NCBI GenBank assembly: GCA_026745465.1
Contig: JACYXH010000178.1
Location: 401,991 to 465,990, forward strand
Length of the DNA: 64,000 bases
Direction: 5' to 3'
Source: Lota lota
Taxonomy: Eukaryota; Chordata; Actinopteri; Gadiformes; Lotidae
Each line of letters starts with the position of its first letter. The stretch's first letter is position 1. The notes under the pieces were generated by a model. It made no database searches. It was not told the origin of the DNA and worked only from the letters and a program-made list of their open reading frames with translations. This document shows, one piece after another, positions 52,243 through 64,000 of this stretch. The position numbers were made by a program, and so were the translations under genes.

Positions 52243-53982
52243 AACCCCCCCCATTTCGCCTCCGTCTCTCTCTTCTCTCTCTTGCTCAAACTCTTTATTG
52301 CCTGTGTATCTATTAATCTGCCTCTTTATCTCTCGTCTGTTCCTCTATCTCATTCAAGAACCTCTTCTTGCTTCCTCTCTGTTTTCAACCCTCCCCCCTC
52401 CCCAACGCTAACAAGCATTCTCGTTCATTAATTTAATTAAAATTAATGCCATATATTACTCTTTTCTGATTCCTGCAGCCGATAACATAGACGGAACAGG
52501 GACAATTTTTCCGTGTTCGTAGATTAATATCGCAAAGGGTGCTATATGTGTGTGTGTGGATGTGTGCCATTCCATTTTATATTTCTTTTTTCGAACAGCA
52601 GTGTGCCGAGTTGTGTGTGCCGAGTAAGGAGGGTGAGGATTAAATATTAAATAAAAAGCCAAATGGGAGAATAAAAGTGAGGAGTCAGCAGTAGCAGCAG
52701 CAGCTGCAGTCTGAATCGTGATGGGTTGATTCTGCTGGCAGATATTAAAGAGAGACGAGCTAGATGTTGACTGATTGGGCTTCAGACGCTGACGGATCCC
52801 ACGCTCGCCATCAGATAGCCTGGCCCGAATGCAGCGGCAGGGCTACACTTGGTCACATACAGCAATGTGCACAAGAGGCAGTTACACACACATACACACG
52901 AAAGAGTAATATGTGTTATGAAGTAAAGAAAAAAATATAGTAAAAAACCTTCCAGATAGTTTATGAGTTTGTGGCTGTGTCTTTTACTCAGTAAGTCTTA
53001 ACTGTGTGTGTGTGTGTGTGTGTGATGGGGGTTACAGAAGGGGAAATGCCGTTCTGTTCGGCGTGTGGATGAATTATTGCCATTTCCTGCCATTTAACAC
53101 GCTGCTGGGGGGGAATGGTTAGTTTGTTATGAGTTATGGTTCTACCGATCTCAATGCTGTTGTAAACCGTTTCACCCTTTGACCTGTGCTGTTAGAGAGA
53201 GGCAGACAGTAGCATAGACTACACTAAAGTTGTTTGCTCTAGTAGTGGTGATTACTGCCTGCCTTTCATTGTTGTTATTTTGCTTTGTTTCTGATGGCTC
53301 ACCTTAGCTGGTCCCAGGGTGTCACGGTGGCTCTTGTGAGTCGTTTTACAGCAGCTCTACTAAAACGTATGACTCTGAGGCTTGCGATGTCAAGTACAGC
53401 AACAGGTGCACAAACTTGGGTCTGCTGGGTTGTTTTTTAACTGAATGGGTCTGTTTTTTCTTTACTTTGATTAATGTAAAGGTAACTATTTCCTTTTTAT
53501 ATGAACGAAATCCAGTTCATGACAGTGATGAACTAACCACCTTTGCGTTCATTGAGTTGAAAATTTGAAGCCAGAATTGATCTCTTTCCAAATGTTAATT
53601 CCCTTGTCTAATTTTCTGAACTATTTATATGGATTCTCATTAGGGATGGGCAAATGTAGGATAGTTGTGTGTTATAAACCTGTATCACAGCGTCATTTAT
53701 GTGTGTTTACTTGAGCCTTGGCCTGCTTGAAACCGTGTAACATGAAGCGGGTGAGTGGTGTGTTCCTCCTACTCTATTTCAGCAATGGTTGACGGCCATG
53801 TGCCCTCCATTTCTGGTCAGAGCGACTTGTGCTACTCCAATGACTGTGTGTGACTGTGTGTGACTGTGTGTGTGCTGCGACTGTTGGCGGCAGGGAGAGG
53901 AACAGCCAGTGTTATGACAAGGCCTCCCTGACGGAGGTGATAAGACATGCCATTTTCTCCTACTGTGCTGATCGTCCTGGGT

Positions 53983-54113
<131 letters not shown>

Positions 54114-54451
54114 CATAAAAGGAGGTGGGTTCCAATTTAGGACGGCAACAAAAGAAGAAGAGCATGAATTCCTACATTACGTCACATGTTGATTCTGAGG
54201 CTAGCTATTGGTCACTAGAAGGTTGAGTCCACCATGCGCACATGTAAACACACCCCTATATAATACATCCATGTGTGGTTTTTGAAATTGTGGCTTTTTT
54301 CAACTCCTTCCACTCTTTAGAGTAGTTATTTTGGATAACTGATCATGCATTACAATGTTTGTGGCCTGGGTTTTGGGGAATGCACGCATGCAAACACACA
54401 GGATGTCACTCAAGCTGTTGGTTTATATAATCGCTATGGCTAACTTGAATC

Positions 54452-54561
<110 letters not shown>

Positions 54562-55344
54562 CTTCTCTCATATATATCCCATCTCCCCTTCTCTCATATA
54601 TCCCATCTCCCCCTCATCCCTGTTGTGTACAGTATGAGTCACGGGAGGGGGTTTGGTTGCCAGTTTGCTTTGTGCTTGTGTAAACTCATGTGTGGCTTGG
54701 ACTCCCTGGCTGATAAAGTGGCCTGCCCATCACATCCGTGCGTGGGTGTTGAAAGGTGTTCTCATGCAGTGTGTTCCTCAAATGGAAACATAAATGTTAT
54801 TTATACAGTAAAGTCAGGCAGTATAGCCATTATAAAAAAAAAAAAAAGATTAAACGTTTTCATGAAATCCAATTTCGAAAATCGATTTAAACTTTGAACA
54901 GTCGGTGTGACCCATTTAAAAAAGTGGTTCCCTTTTTTATTTGGGCCGGTTGTTTGGTTTGCAATGTGAAGTTGTTAAATAAATATATCAATTTTTGGTT
55001 ACTTTACAGTCCACAATGAAGAACAGCAGAATATTCAGGTAATTCGTAATCAACTGTGTCTCTTTATTTGCTTGACTTGTGCAATGTTTTTTTTTTTTTT
55101 ACATCTGGAGGCACAGGCCAGTTTCAATTTCACAATTCATTTGTCACTAGTTCAGAACAATGTTTTTAATCTCCTGAAACTAAGATGGTGATAACTGATT
55201 TGAGCAGTGATATCTTTATGAATAGGCCTGACTGTACAAATAGGAGCTTTCAGATATAAAAGTGTGATAATGTAGTAGATAGTAAAGGGCAGTTTGTCCT
55301 TATTGTTCTTGAACCACTGCCCCTCAAAATGTATTTTAAACATC

Positions 55345-55458
<114 letters not shown>

Positions 55459-55809
55459 AAAACCAGCCATGTTTGTGTAATACTTTGGCACATTCTTAGC
55501 TCTCTCTTTCTCTCTCTCCAGATACAGCCATATACAGATAAAACTTGAATGCAATGTCGAACAATCTCTTAGATTACCAGTAGAGCTGCCATACCATATT
55601 AATTTATTGAAATACCGGTGCTTATTATACTTTTTAATTTTCTCGTCACTGGTCTGGTTTTGCTAATAGTTTACGCTAATGATTCACCATGTGTTGGAAA
55701 CAGGAAGAAAACGGCCGTTAACGTTTGATAGCTGTAGTCGCAGTTGAATGATACATTCCTCAGTGTGTATTAGGGATTCCTAGGTCTTGTCAGAGGGAGC
55801 CTGACCTCG

Positions 55810-55917
<108 letters not shown>

Positions 55918-56214
55918 GTCTCTCTCTCTCTTCTGTCACACAACATCACATGTCACCCAACCCCTCCCAACCTTTTTAAATTCCCATCTCATTACTCTCT
56001 CCTCATTTCTTTGTAATCTTCTAGCATATTTCCCCCCCCCACTCTATCTCTATTCCTCATTCTCAGCAGCCACCATCGCCCCATCTACCCCCCCACCCAT
56101 CCCCTACCACCACCCCTGTCCCCCCCTCATCTGTTTCTCTATCACCCTTCCTTTCATTCTATCTACCCACCCCCCCACCTCCTCCCGTGTGTCTCCAGCC
56201 AGACCCCTAGTCTT

Positions 56215-56345
56215 GGTTTAGCAGGTCTTGGCGGCTATGATAATGTGGAAAGTTGAACTGGCCCCATTACAGCGGAGCTGATGGCAGGAGCGATAACGCC
56301 GTTGATAATGGGTGCAGATAGCGCTGACACAGCGGTCCAATAGTC

Positions 56346-56440
<95 letters not shown>

Positions 56441-56590
56441 CATTATCATTCCTGCCCACCGATGGGCTCCCAGAACGCTATCTCCTCTCCATTTCCACTC
56501 CTGCGACAGATAAGAATGGAAATACTGACTTCATAGCTGACTGATTAAAGTGTCTGCCTTTCTTGATAATATACAGATAAATTATGTTTT
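56215..56590. promoter_or_regulatory. zfpm1: Candidate intronic enhancer 2: GATA cluster split by (TC)n
   Basis: Excluding the central TC tract, about 280 bp contain GATA-type cores TGATAA (56238), CGATAA (56291), TGATAA (56303), AGATAG (near 56316), TTATCA (56443), AGATAA (56509), TGATAA (56564) and AGATAA (56575), plus a homeobox-like TGATTAAAG. FOG1 acts with GATA factors, so an autoregulatory element is plausible but unproven. Confidence 0.35.
56350..56438. repeat. (TC)n microsatellite
   Basis: About 44 pure repeats that interrupt a GATA-motif-rich segment. Confidence 0.95.
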
Positions 56591-56986
56591 TTTGTTCCTT
56601 CTCATTCTCACTCTCTTTTCTTTCTTTCGCTCACACCCCTGGTTCTCTCACATCACCTCTGTTCTTAATCTTTCACTTTCTCTCTCTGTTTAGAGAGAGA
56701 GATAGAGAGAGACTCTTTTAATTTCTCTTTCTTTGCAGGGGGTTGTGATTAGAGCCAGCGTTGGGGGTGAAGGTTCAGTGATAGCTCGGAGGAAGCACAG
56801 TTGGAAAGGGAACAACAAAAAGTGTACGACGATAGTGAATGGTGTAGGGTGTTTGCATCTGTGTGCGTTTCCACCAAAACAATTTGAATGGCGCCAACCC
56901 CAAACAGTGACCATGCATCTATAGATGAGCCAGATAAGTAGCCCTCTAGCAAAAAAAGACATGTATTATTGGCTTCCCGGAGTCAT

Positions 56987-57160
<174 letters not shown>

Positions 57161-57517
57161 TCGAGATCCCCTTTAAATCGGTGGTGCACTCACAGCCTTC
57201 TCCACTTTATTTATTTATGAAATCAGGGATTGTTTGAGTTTGATAAAAAAAAGCATGATCTGTAATGTCTGAATTCACTTGCTGCATTTAAATCCTCTAA
57301 CCCATTTACTTTTATCCCTCTTTCTCTCTCTTGCTCTTCATCTCTCCTTTACTCTCTCTTGCTCTCTTTCTCTGGCTCTGTATCTCTTTTTCTCGCTCTC
57401 TGACTTTTTTTTATTCCCCCTCCTTTACACTCTATCTCCCTCCATCCTTATCTTCTTCACTCCAGCTCTCTGTCTGTCCAACTGAACTTCTGTCCTCAAT
57501 GCCCCTGCCTCCCCCCC

Positions 57518-57520
<3 letters not shown>

Positions 57521-57561
<41 letters not shown>
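57521..57561. repeat. (CA)n microsatellite
   Basis: About 20 repeats following a C run, with pyrimidine-rich DNA to the left (57,310-57,520). Confidence 0.92.
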
Positions 57562-59127
57562 CACACAGATAGTACATGCGCACACCCACAACCATCTCTC
57601 CCTTTCTTCCTCCATATATCTTTTCTGGGTAGGAATTCACTCCATAAATGGCTTTTGGATCGTGGTTGGGATGGTGGTGGTAATACAATTGCCCCATTGT
57701 CTTTTAACCATGTTTGTTTGTATTGGTTTGCATCATATTGAAATTACACCCAGGCAGATTGCTATATTGTTTTATGTGGTGTTATGCAAATGTATGAACC
57801 AAGCTAGTGGTGGAGAAATTGACTTTTGGGTCTTTTTATTTGGTCAGTCTGACTAACCGAGTAGTTTAGTATTTTGTCACATCTGAGCTAGTGAAGAGAT
57901 GAGGCACATTTCGTTTTCTTCATACATTTTTTCCAAGGAACCGTTAAACACAGAATGACGACTTGATTCAGACAGAACAGACAGAAAACTGATTTTTACA
58001 TTTCAACTGAAATGTAGCCTGAGTTTATCTTGGTTCCCTTTCTGGACTGTTAACCATAGCTTTACGTTCCCTGAATTATGTGGTCACTTTCAAATGCACA
58101 ACCTGTCAAAGTTCCTTTCAATTAGCCTTGTAAATCTCCAGCCCGACCGTAACAAAAACAACAAGAGAGCTGAACCATAGATCTTGAATAAACAACTTGA
58201 AAATGAGTAAAATGTTGAGCATTTAGGTGAGTTAAAGGCTGTCAACAGGCATGCCGAGATGCAGACACGCATGCAGATGAACGTGTAATGAGGCAGCCGC
58301 AAAGACGGACAGGGGGAGAGTCAGGAAGGCAGGAGCCCAGAGGCTTAAAACAACATGCTGTTCGTCCGGGCCACGCTAGCTGACCTTCATAGATTAGAAC
58401 AATAGAGACATATTTTCCGTCTGAAAATGAGAGAGAGAGAAGAGAAAAAAAAATGTTTTTCCTTTCTTTTGGGAGATGGCGGTGATGAGTTAATGTGAAG
58501 TAGTTTGGTGATTCTCAGAATTATGGCTGTGATCAGATTATGCGTCTGGTTTAATGTGAGTATTTCACCTAGCATCTGCCTGCCTCCCATGTTTTTGCTA
58601 ATATGCTGTTACCAATAATGTCCCATTCCTTTTTATCGCATAATAAATATAAATCTTTATAACTGCAAATATTTTATAATATTTTTCTATACTCTCATGT
58701 CACATTTATGCAGCCATTTGCCAGATGTAGCCAACATGTGGCCTCTCGCGACTCCTACTGCATAATTCACCCTTAGCATTGAGCTGCAAAAAAAAAAAGC
58801 ATGCGTAAGGTTAATTTGATACTGGACCTGACTTCACTTTTAAGGGTGGTGGTAGTCCTTATTTATTTATTGATTGTATTTTTGGACTCGGACTGTCCCT
58901 TAGTGAACTGATGGAGAGAGAGGGAGAGGGAGAGGGAGAGAGAGAGATGATAAAAAGCTTGGATAAGCGAATGACTGTGTTGTTCAGGAGTTGATATCAA
59001 TGTTATCTATCTCTCTTTTTCACTCTCTGAGCCCTTCTCTTGTTTTATTTTTTCAAGGCCTTATCTTGTGCGACCAAAATGCCAGGAACAAAAAGAAAGA
59101 AATGTACCATAGAGATTTTTCATTGCT

Positions 59128-59259
<132 letters not shown>

Positions 59260-59474
59260 CTGAGGCCACTGAAGTATGGACACCAAAATTACAACCAATA
59301 TACCTGAATTTGGTCTTTCTTCTTGGACATGTGCTGGTAATTTAGTTGTATTCTTATTGGGAAGGTTTTGTTAGTGACTGCAAGCTGCATTCACACAGTC
59401 TTCTGAGCCGGCTCTTGCTATTAGAAGATTACACCTAATTTAACTCTTTATGCCCTCATTGACAACATCAATTC

Positions 59475-59586
<112 letters not shown>

Positions 59587-59750
59587 CACACATACATAGG
59601 CACACTCTTGCTGGTGGCGACTGATAAGCTTAGACTTCAATCTGTCACTAATAGAGGCACACAAAGCAATGGAGCAATTGGTTTGGGTTGCTGTGACGAC
59701 CGGGCCGCGGCGTTGGCAAAGGTAGCAGCTGGAGCATCCACCCCTTTACC

Positions 59751-59771
59751 ACCCCCCCCCCCCCCCCCCCC
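59751..59771. repeat. Poly-C run
   Basis: About 20 C next to a short GT tract; likely unstable. Confidence 0.85.
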
Positions 59772-59813
59772 ACCCCGTGTGTGTATGTGTGTGTGTGTGT
59801 GTGTCACTCAACT

Positions 59814-59877
59814 CAAAGCAGTTTGACTATGCACATTTTTTCTTTCAAAGCAGTTTGACTATGCACATTTTTTCTTT
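59814..59877. repeat. 32-bp tandem duplication
   Basis: Two near-identical copies of a unit beginning CAAAGCAGTTTGACTATGCA, indicating a recent duplication. Confidence 0.93.
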
Positions 59878-60361
59878 TTGCCTCCATTTCACACACACAC
59901 ACACGCTCATTTTTATAGGAACTTAATCTAATGCTGCCACTTTTTATTCCTTGATAAAAAACACCTGCAGATAGGGCCAGGTTGTGAGACTGTATGGGAA
60001 AATTCTATAATCCCAGTGAGAGAATGGGAAGTTGGACGATATGAAAGCACGATAAACTGATAATTCACCGTCTTTGGAATTCTATTTTATTAGCCAGCGT
60101 TTTACTCTCCCCTTCTCTTCCTATTTTCTAAGGTTATATTTTATTAGGTCAGTCCAACCGAGATAGGAATCTCCTCATAGATAGAGGGATTTTATTAAGA
60201 GAGGGTAAACTGACTTTGTCTGGGCAAAGAGATCCAGGGATGACGTGGGGAGAAGGAGGGAGGGAGAGAGAGAGAATGAGCAAGAGAGGACAGAAGGAAT
60301 GGAGTGTCACAGTAAAGATGGAGTAAGGGAGGGAGAGATAGAGCCTAGCCGTGGTACAGCC

Positions 60362-60554
<193 letters not shown>

Positions 60555-60857
60555 AGAAGACAGAGAGGGGGAGAAAGAGAGAGGGGAAGAAAAGGGAGAT
60601 AGAGGCAGAGTCAGACACAGAAGAGAAAGTGGTCCTTGTGTTTCACACTTGACCCTGTTTTTAACCGTAGGTCACCTGGCTCACTATACCTCTGAGTGTC
60701 GGGTTACTCCGCCCTTAGGTTACCACACCCTGTGTGTGTGTTTGTGTGTGTGTGTGCATGTGCATGTGTGAGCACACTCCTGCCCACGCGGAAAAGCTAC
60801 ACAGTGTGACTGGCATGATGACTCTCACCACTATACACATGGAACATACCTTTCCCA

Positions 60858-60858
60858 T

Positions 60859-60923
<65 letters not shown>
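60858..60923. repeat. (CA)n microsatellite
   Basis: About 32 repeats. Smaller CA tracts recur at 61241-61270 and 61418-61437. Confidence 0.94.
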
Positions 60924-60924
<1 letters not shown>

Positions 60925-62280
60925 ATCTGGTTTCATCACCCCCCCCCCTCCCAAAAACAGGCCAGTCTCCGAGTCTTGTCTTAGTATTAGCAGTGGTGGC
61001 AGTAGTGTGCCCTAGAGTAAAACAATCTGCTGTAATCTATCACAGACCTTTATCGAGGGCCCCTATCTGCGAGTGGAGAGAGCTACCGCCGGTGCTGTTG
61101 CCGGGGCCAGGGGCCACTGTGGCGCCGTGTTGTATTTTTGTTTTTTTTCAAAGACGATACAGTTTCATAGAGTCTGGTGACAACAAGGGTGCAGGAACTA
61201 CGCCCTCATTCACCGAATGCCTCCTCCCCTCCACCAACATAACACACACACACACACACACATACACACAGAAGCCCCCCTACCAGAGACCTGTAGACCC
61301 CCGGTGTGGATCAGGGCATGGTCGGGGTTGAGGGGACATGTTGTGGACGTTTTTAAAAGGAATTCAATCAGACAAGATGGCAAGAGGGCACCTGGGACTC
61401 GCCCTTTTACATGCATGCACACACACACACACACACATACATATATATATATTTCCTCTTTATCGATCTCGCTTCCCCTTTCTTCTTTTTTTTTGCCAAT
61501 CTGACCTCAGAGGTCTTCTCTCATTCTCCTCGTTGTTCTCTGTTGGTCTGTACCTTTCTGCCTGGCCAGACCTCACCCTGTATTCCTCTCTAACACAACC
61601 CAGGATCCTGAGCATTGAGATGATGCTAGAGATGCTGGTGGTGTTTTCACGTACATGGTTGAATAAGAAATAAGCTTACACGGTGAAAAGGTCAATGTTT
61701 GTTAATAGTAACTTTTGAGTGCATTTCTAAGCATCTTTACTGCAGTGTTTACAGTGTGTTAACAGTTATACGTTTTATATAGTATTTAAACACAAATCTA
61801 CGTAGGTTGTGATACAATAACCACTCAAAAACGTTTAACACTCATGCACAGCAATGTATTTTTACTGATTCATTTAAATTGCAACTCAAGTCATAAAGTT
61901 GTGTCTTTTCTTTGTCCGGATGTGACCTTTTCCTTCTCTCCCCATGGCAGGTATACGCAAGGTATCAAGTGGCCCGTATAGCATTTACAGAGACAGATGC
62001 GAACCGTCTTGTCTCTTTTGGGGTGGTTAGCTAAATTATTTTTGAAATAACAAAATACAAAAGCATGCTGTGGCTAACCATGGATGTGATTGTGACCAAG
62101 TTCTTGAGCATGGAGTGGTAATAACAGCAGCATAATGCGTGGCGGGACGTGGGCAGCTTTGTTCGCCAAAAGTAGGAAGCTCTTAATGGAATCTGATAGA
62201 TGGATATATGGTTGTCTCCCCAGGGGCCCGGAGGATGAGAGGGGGTGAGGGAGGGGTCTTTACTTATCAAGGCAACCCCT

Positions 62281-62520
<240 letters not shown>

Positions 62521-62768
62521 GCCTGCCCCCCTCAACTGTCTCTTCACAGTGGCCGTTCATGGGAAGGGATAATTTGTCAATAATTGGCCGTGTCATTCTC
62601 TTCGGAGGGTTTAGTGATTAAAGAGAAAGAAAGCAGTCCAACAGAGTCCAGAGCGCCAGTGTGTGAGGATGGGAGGAGGGGGAGGAGTAGGGGGCAGATC
62701 TGAGTCCCTGATACTGTCATTAAGAAGTGGTTTAAAAGAGTTTTAGCTGAATTCACACAAAGCGAGGT

Positions 62769-62794
62769 GGGGGGGGGGGGGGGGGGGGGGGGGG
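62769..62794. repeat. Poly-G run
   Basis: Twenty-six consecutive G, with a shorter G run at about 62,827-62,836. Confidence 0.85.
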
Positions 62795-63888
62795 TTGACG
62801 ACACATATAAATAAATTATTAAAGGAGGGGGGGGGGAATGGAGGAAAGTGGAATGTCAGGGGAAGTGATAGAGACTTTAGGAAATCGCTTGGAAGGGGTG
62901 AAAGATAAAAGATTATCCCGCTTCTTTTTCTGCCAACTTATAGCCTTCTCAACCCTACACCGAGGCGAATTCGCTTACTCCAGCAATCTTGTGTGTGTGT
63001 GTGTGTGTGCAAGCATGCGTGTTTACCTACCCATCATTACTCTTCCTATACTTCCTGTTCGTGTACCTGCGCTTGAGTGCACATTAGCTAGCCCTTTAGA
63101 GAGAGGATGAGGTAGGTGTGTGTCTCTGGGGTGCAGATCTCACCATTTACTCCACTGTTAAAAGTGAGACTTAACGTTTCATGGAATGGCTCGCACTCAT
63201 CTGATTGGTCACATTTTCCACTGACCAGCCCTTCTGGAGTCCCTACACCAACCCATAACACTGGCAGCCATATGGCTTTCAAGTGTTTGCTTTCACTGAG
63301 GTACCTTTTCTATATCATCATTACCCAAATTTGACTTATTCTTATGTATTATCATATTATCTTATCATATTATTAAATGCATACATGGTCAGTGAGATGA
63401 TTATTTGCTTAATTCATATTATGTAAACCTTTTTCTTACACTCCACATATGAAATAATGTGTGTAAAGTTCCAAATTGTGTGTTTCACACAATAACTCAG
63501 CTGTAAGTCCAGCCTAATGGGAGCGATTACCCCCCGTCCACCCTAGCCACCTTAAATCCTCCTTTCTGGCTAGCGTTTGGGGAGATCTCCTTCGATAATG
63601 ATCCTGCACTGACCTTTCAGTCAACTGCTCCCGCTTTGCATACCTTCTCTGCTGTTTTTCCACCACGCAAATTGGGGACTAGAGATAGAGAGACAGAGTC
63701 AATGGGTCACACTAGGAATAAGGGAGAGTCTCGCACAGGGAATCACTGCCAATGACGTCACCAATGTTTATTTCTGTCTTACTGTGTTTTTTTGTTTTTG
63801 TTCATCGATGTAGGGATGTACGTTTTATCCACAGGGTAACATGGGCCCACTAGAATACATTTGAGGTTTTAGGTTTCTATTATATCAA

Positions 63889-63993
<105 letters not shown>

Positions 63994-64000
63994 CACAGCA

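Noticed and set aside
55009-55037. Possible 29-nt zfpm1 exon 2 (TTTACAG before, GTAATT after)
   Set aside because: Joined to exon 1 it would give Leu in place of the expected Arg, followed by LHNEEQQNIQ-type sequence unlike any FOG protein.
61955-62030. Possible zfpm1 exon 2 after GGCAG at about 61950
   Set aside because: The first codon would be Arg as expected, but the continuation (IRKVSSGPYS) does not resemble FOG1 or FOG2, and no donor makes a sensible exon.

Overview
This is vertebrate nuclear DNA, almost certainly from a teleost fish. The genes are intron-containing orthologues of human chromosome 16q genes with short introns, there is a decayed fish-type Tc1 transposon, and AC/GT and AG/CT microsatellites are exceptionally dense. 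That density recalls gadiform fishes, but this is only an inference. No prokaryotic, viral or CRISPR feature was seen.

The layout from left to right is: (1) gan (gigaxonin), minus strand, 12 coding exons between 12,152 and 1,325, rebuilding to 598 codons, with a dead Tc1 element in its last intron and a hAT-like non-autonomous element in intron 6; (2) acd (shelterin protein TPP1), plus strand, one uninterrupted 557-codon reading frame at 13,368-15,041, divergent from gan; (3) foxl1, plus strand, single exon, 17,551-18,723; (4) the KIAA0513 orthologue, minus strand, 11 coding exons between 31,905 and 25,010, 413 codons; (5) a secreted/ER-type carboxylesterase, minus strand, 13 coding exons between 43,780 and 37,753, 561 codons; (6) the first coding exon of zfpm1 (FOG1), plus strand, 48,116-48,155, followed by at least 15.8 kb of intron 1 that is packed with microsatellites and reaches the window end.

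Every exon junction of gan, KIAA0513 and the carboxylesterase was checked for splice dinucleotides and phase. The exon lengths sum to whole codons and close to the known family lengths, so these models are strong. The genes do not form one pathway: gigaxonin is a Cullin-3 adaptor, TPP1 protects telomeres, FoxL1 and FOG1 are transcriptional regulators, the esterase is metabolic, and KIAA0513 is poorly characterised. They share ancestry on the chromosome that became human 16q, in a rearranged order.

The most interesting signals lie where simple repeats meet splicing. The last exon of KIAA0513 sits between a (GU)77 tract just upstream of its acceptor and a complementary (CA)65 tract in the 3' UTR. 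Carboxylesterase exon 3 is preceded by about 200 nt of uninterrupted CU-rich repeat, and the esterase's intron 4 is half UG repeat. The esterase also has an altered nucleophile elbow (GVSAGG) and a poly-alanine tail in place of an ER-retention signal. Other points are the intronless acd, a 33-bp perfect palindrome beside a 5' splice site, a 19/38-bp higher-order minisatellite, and GATA-motif clusters in zfpm1 intron 1.
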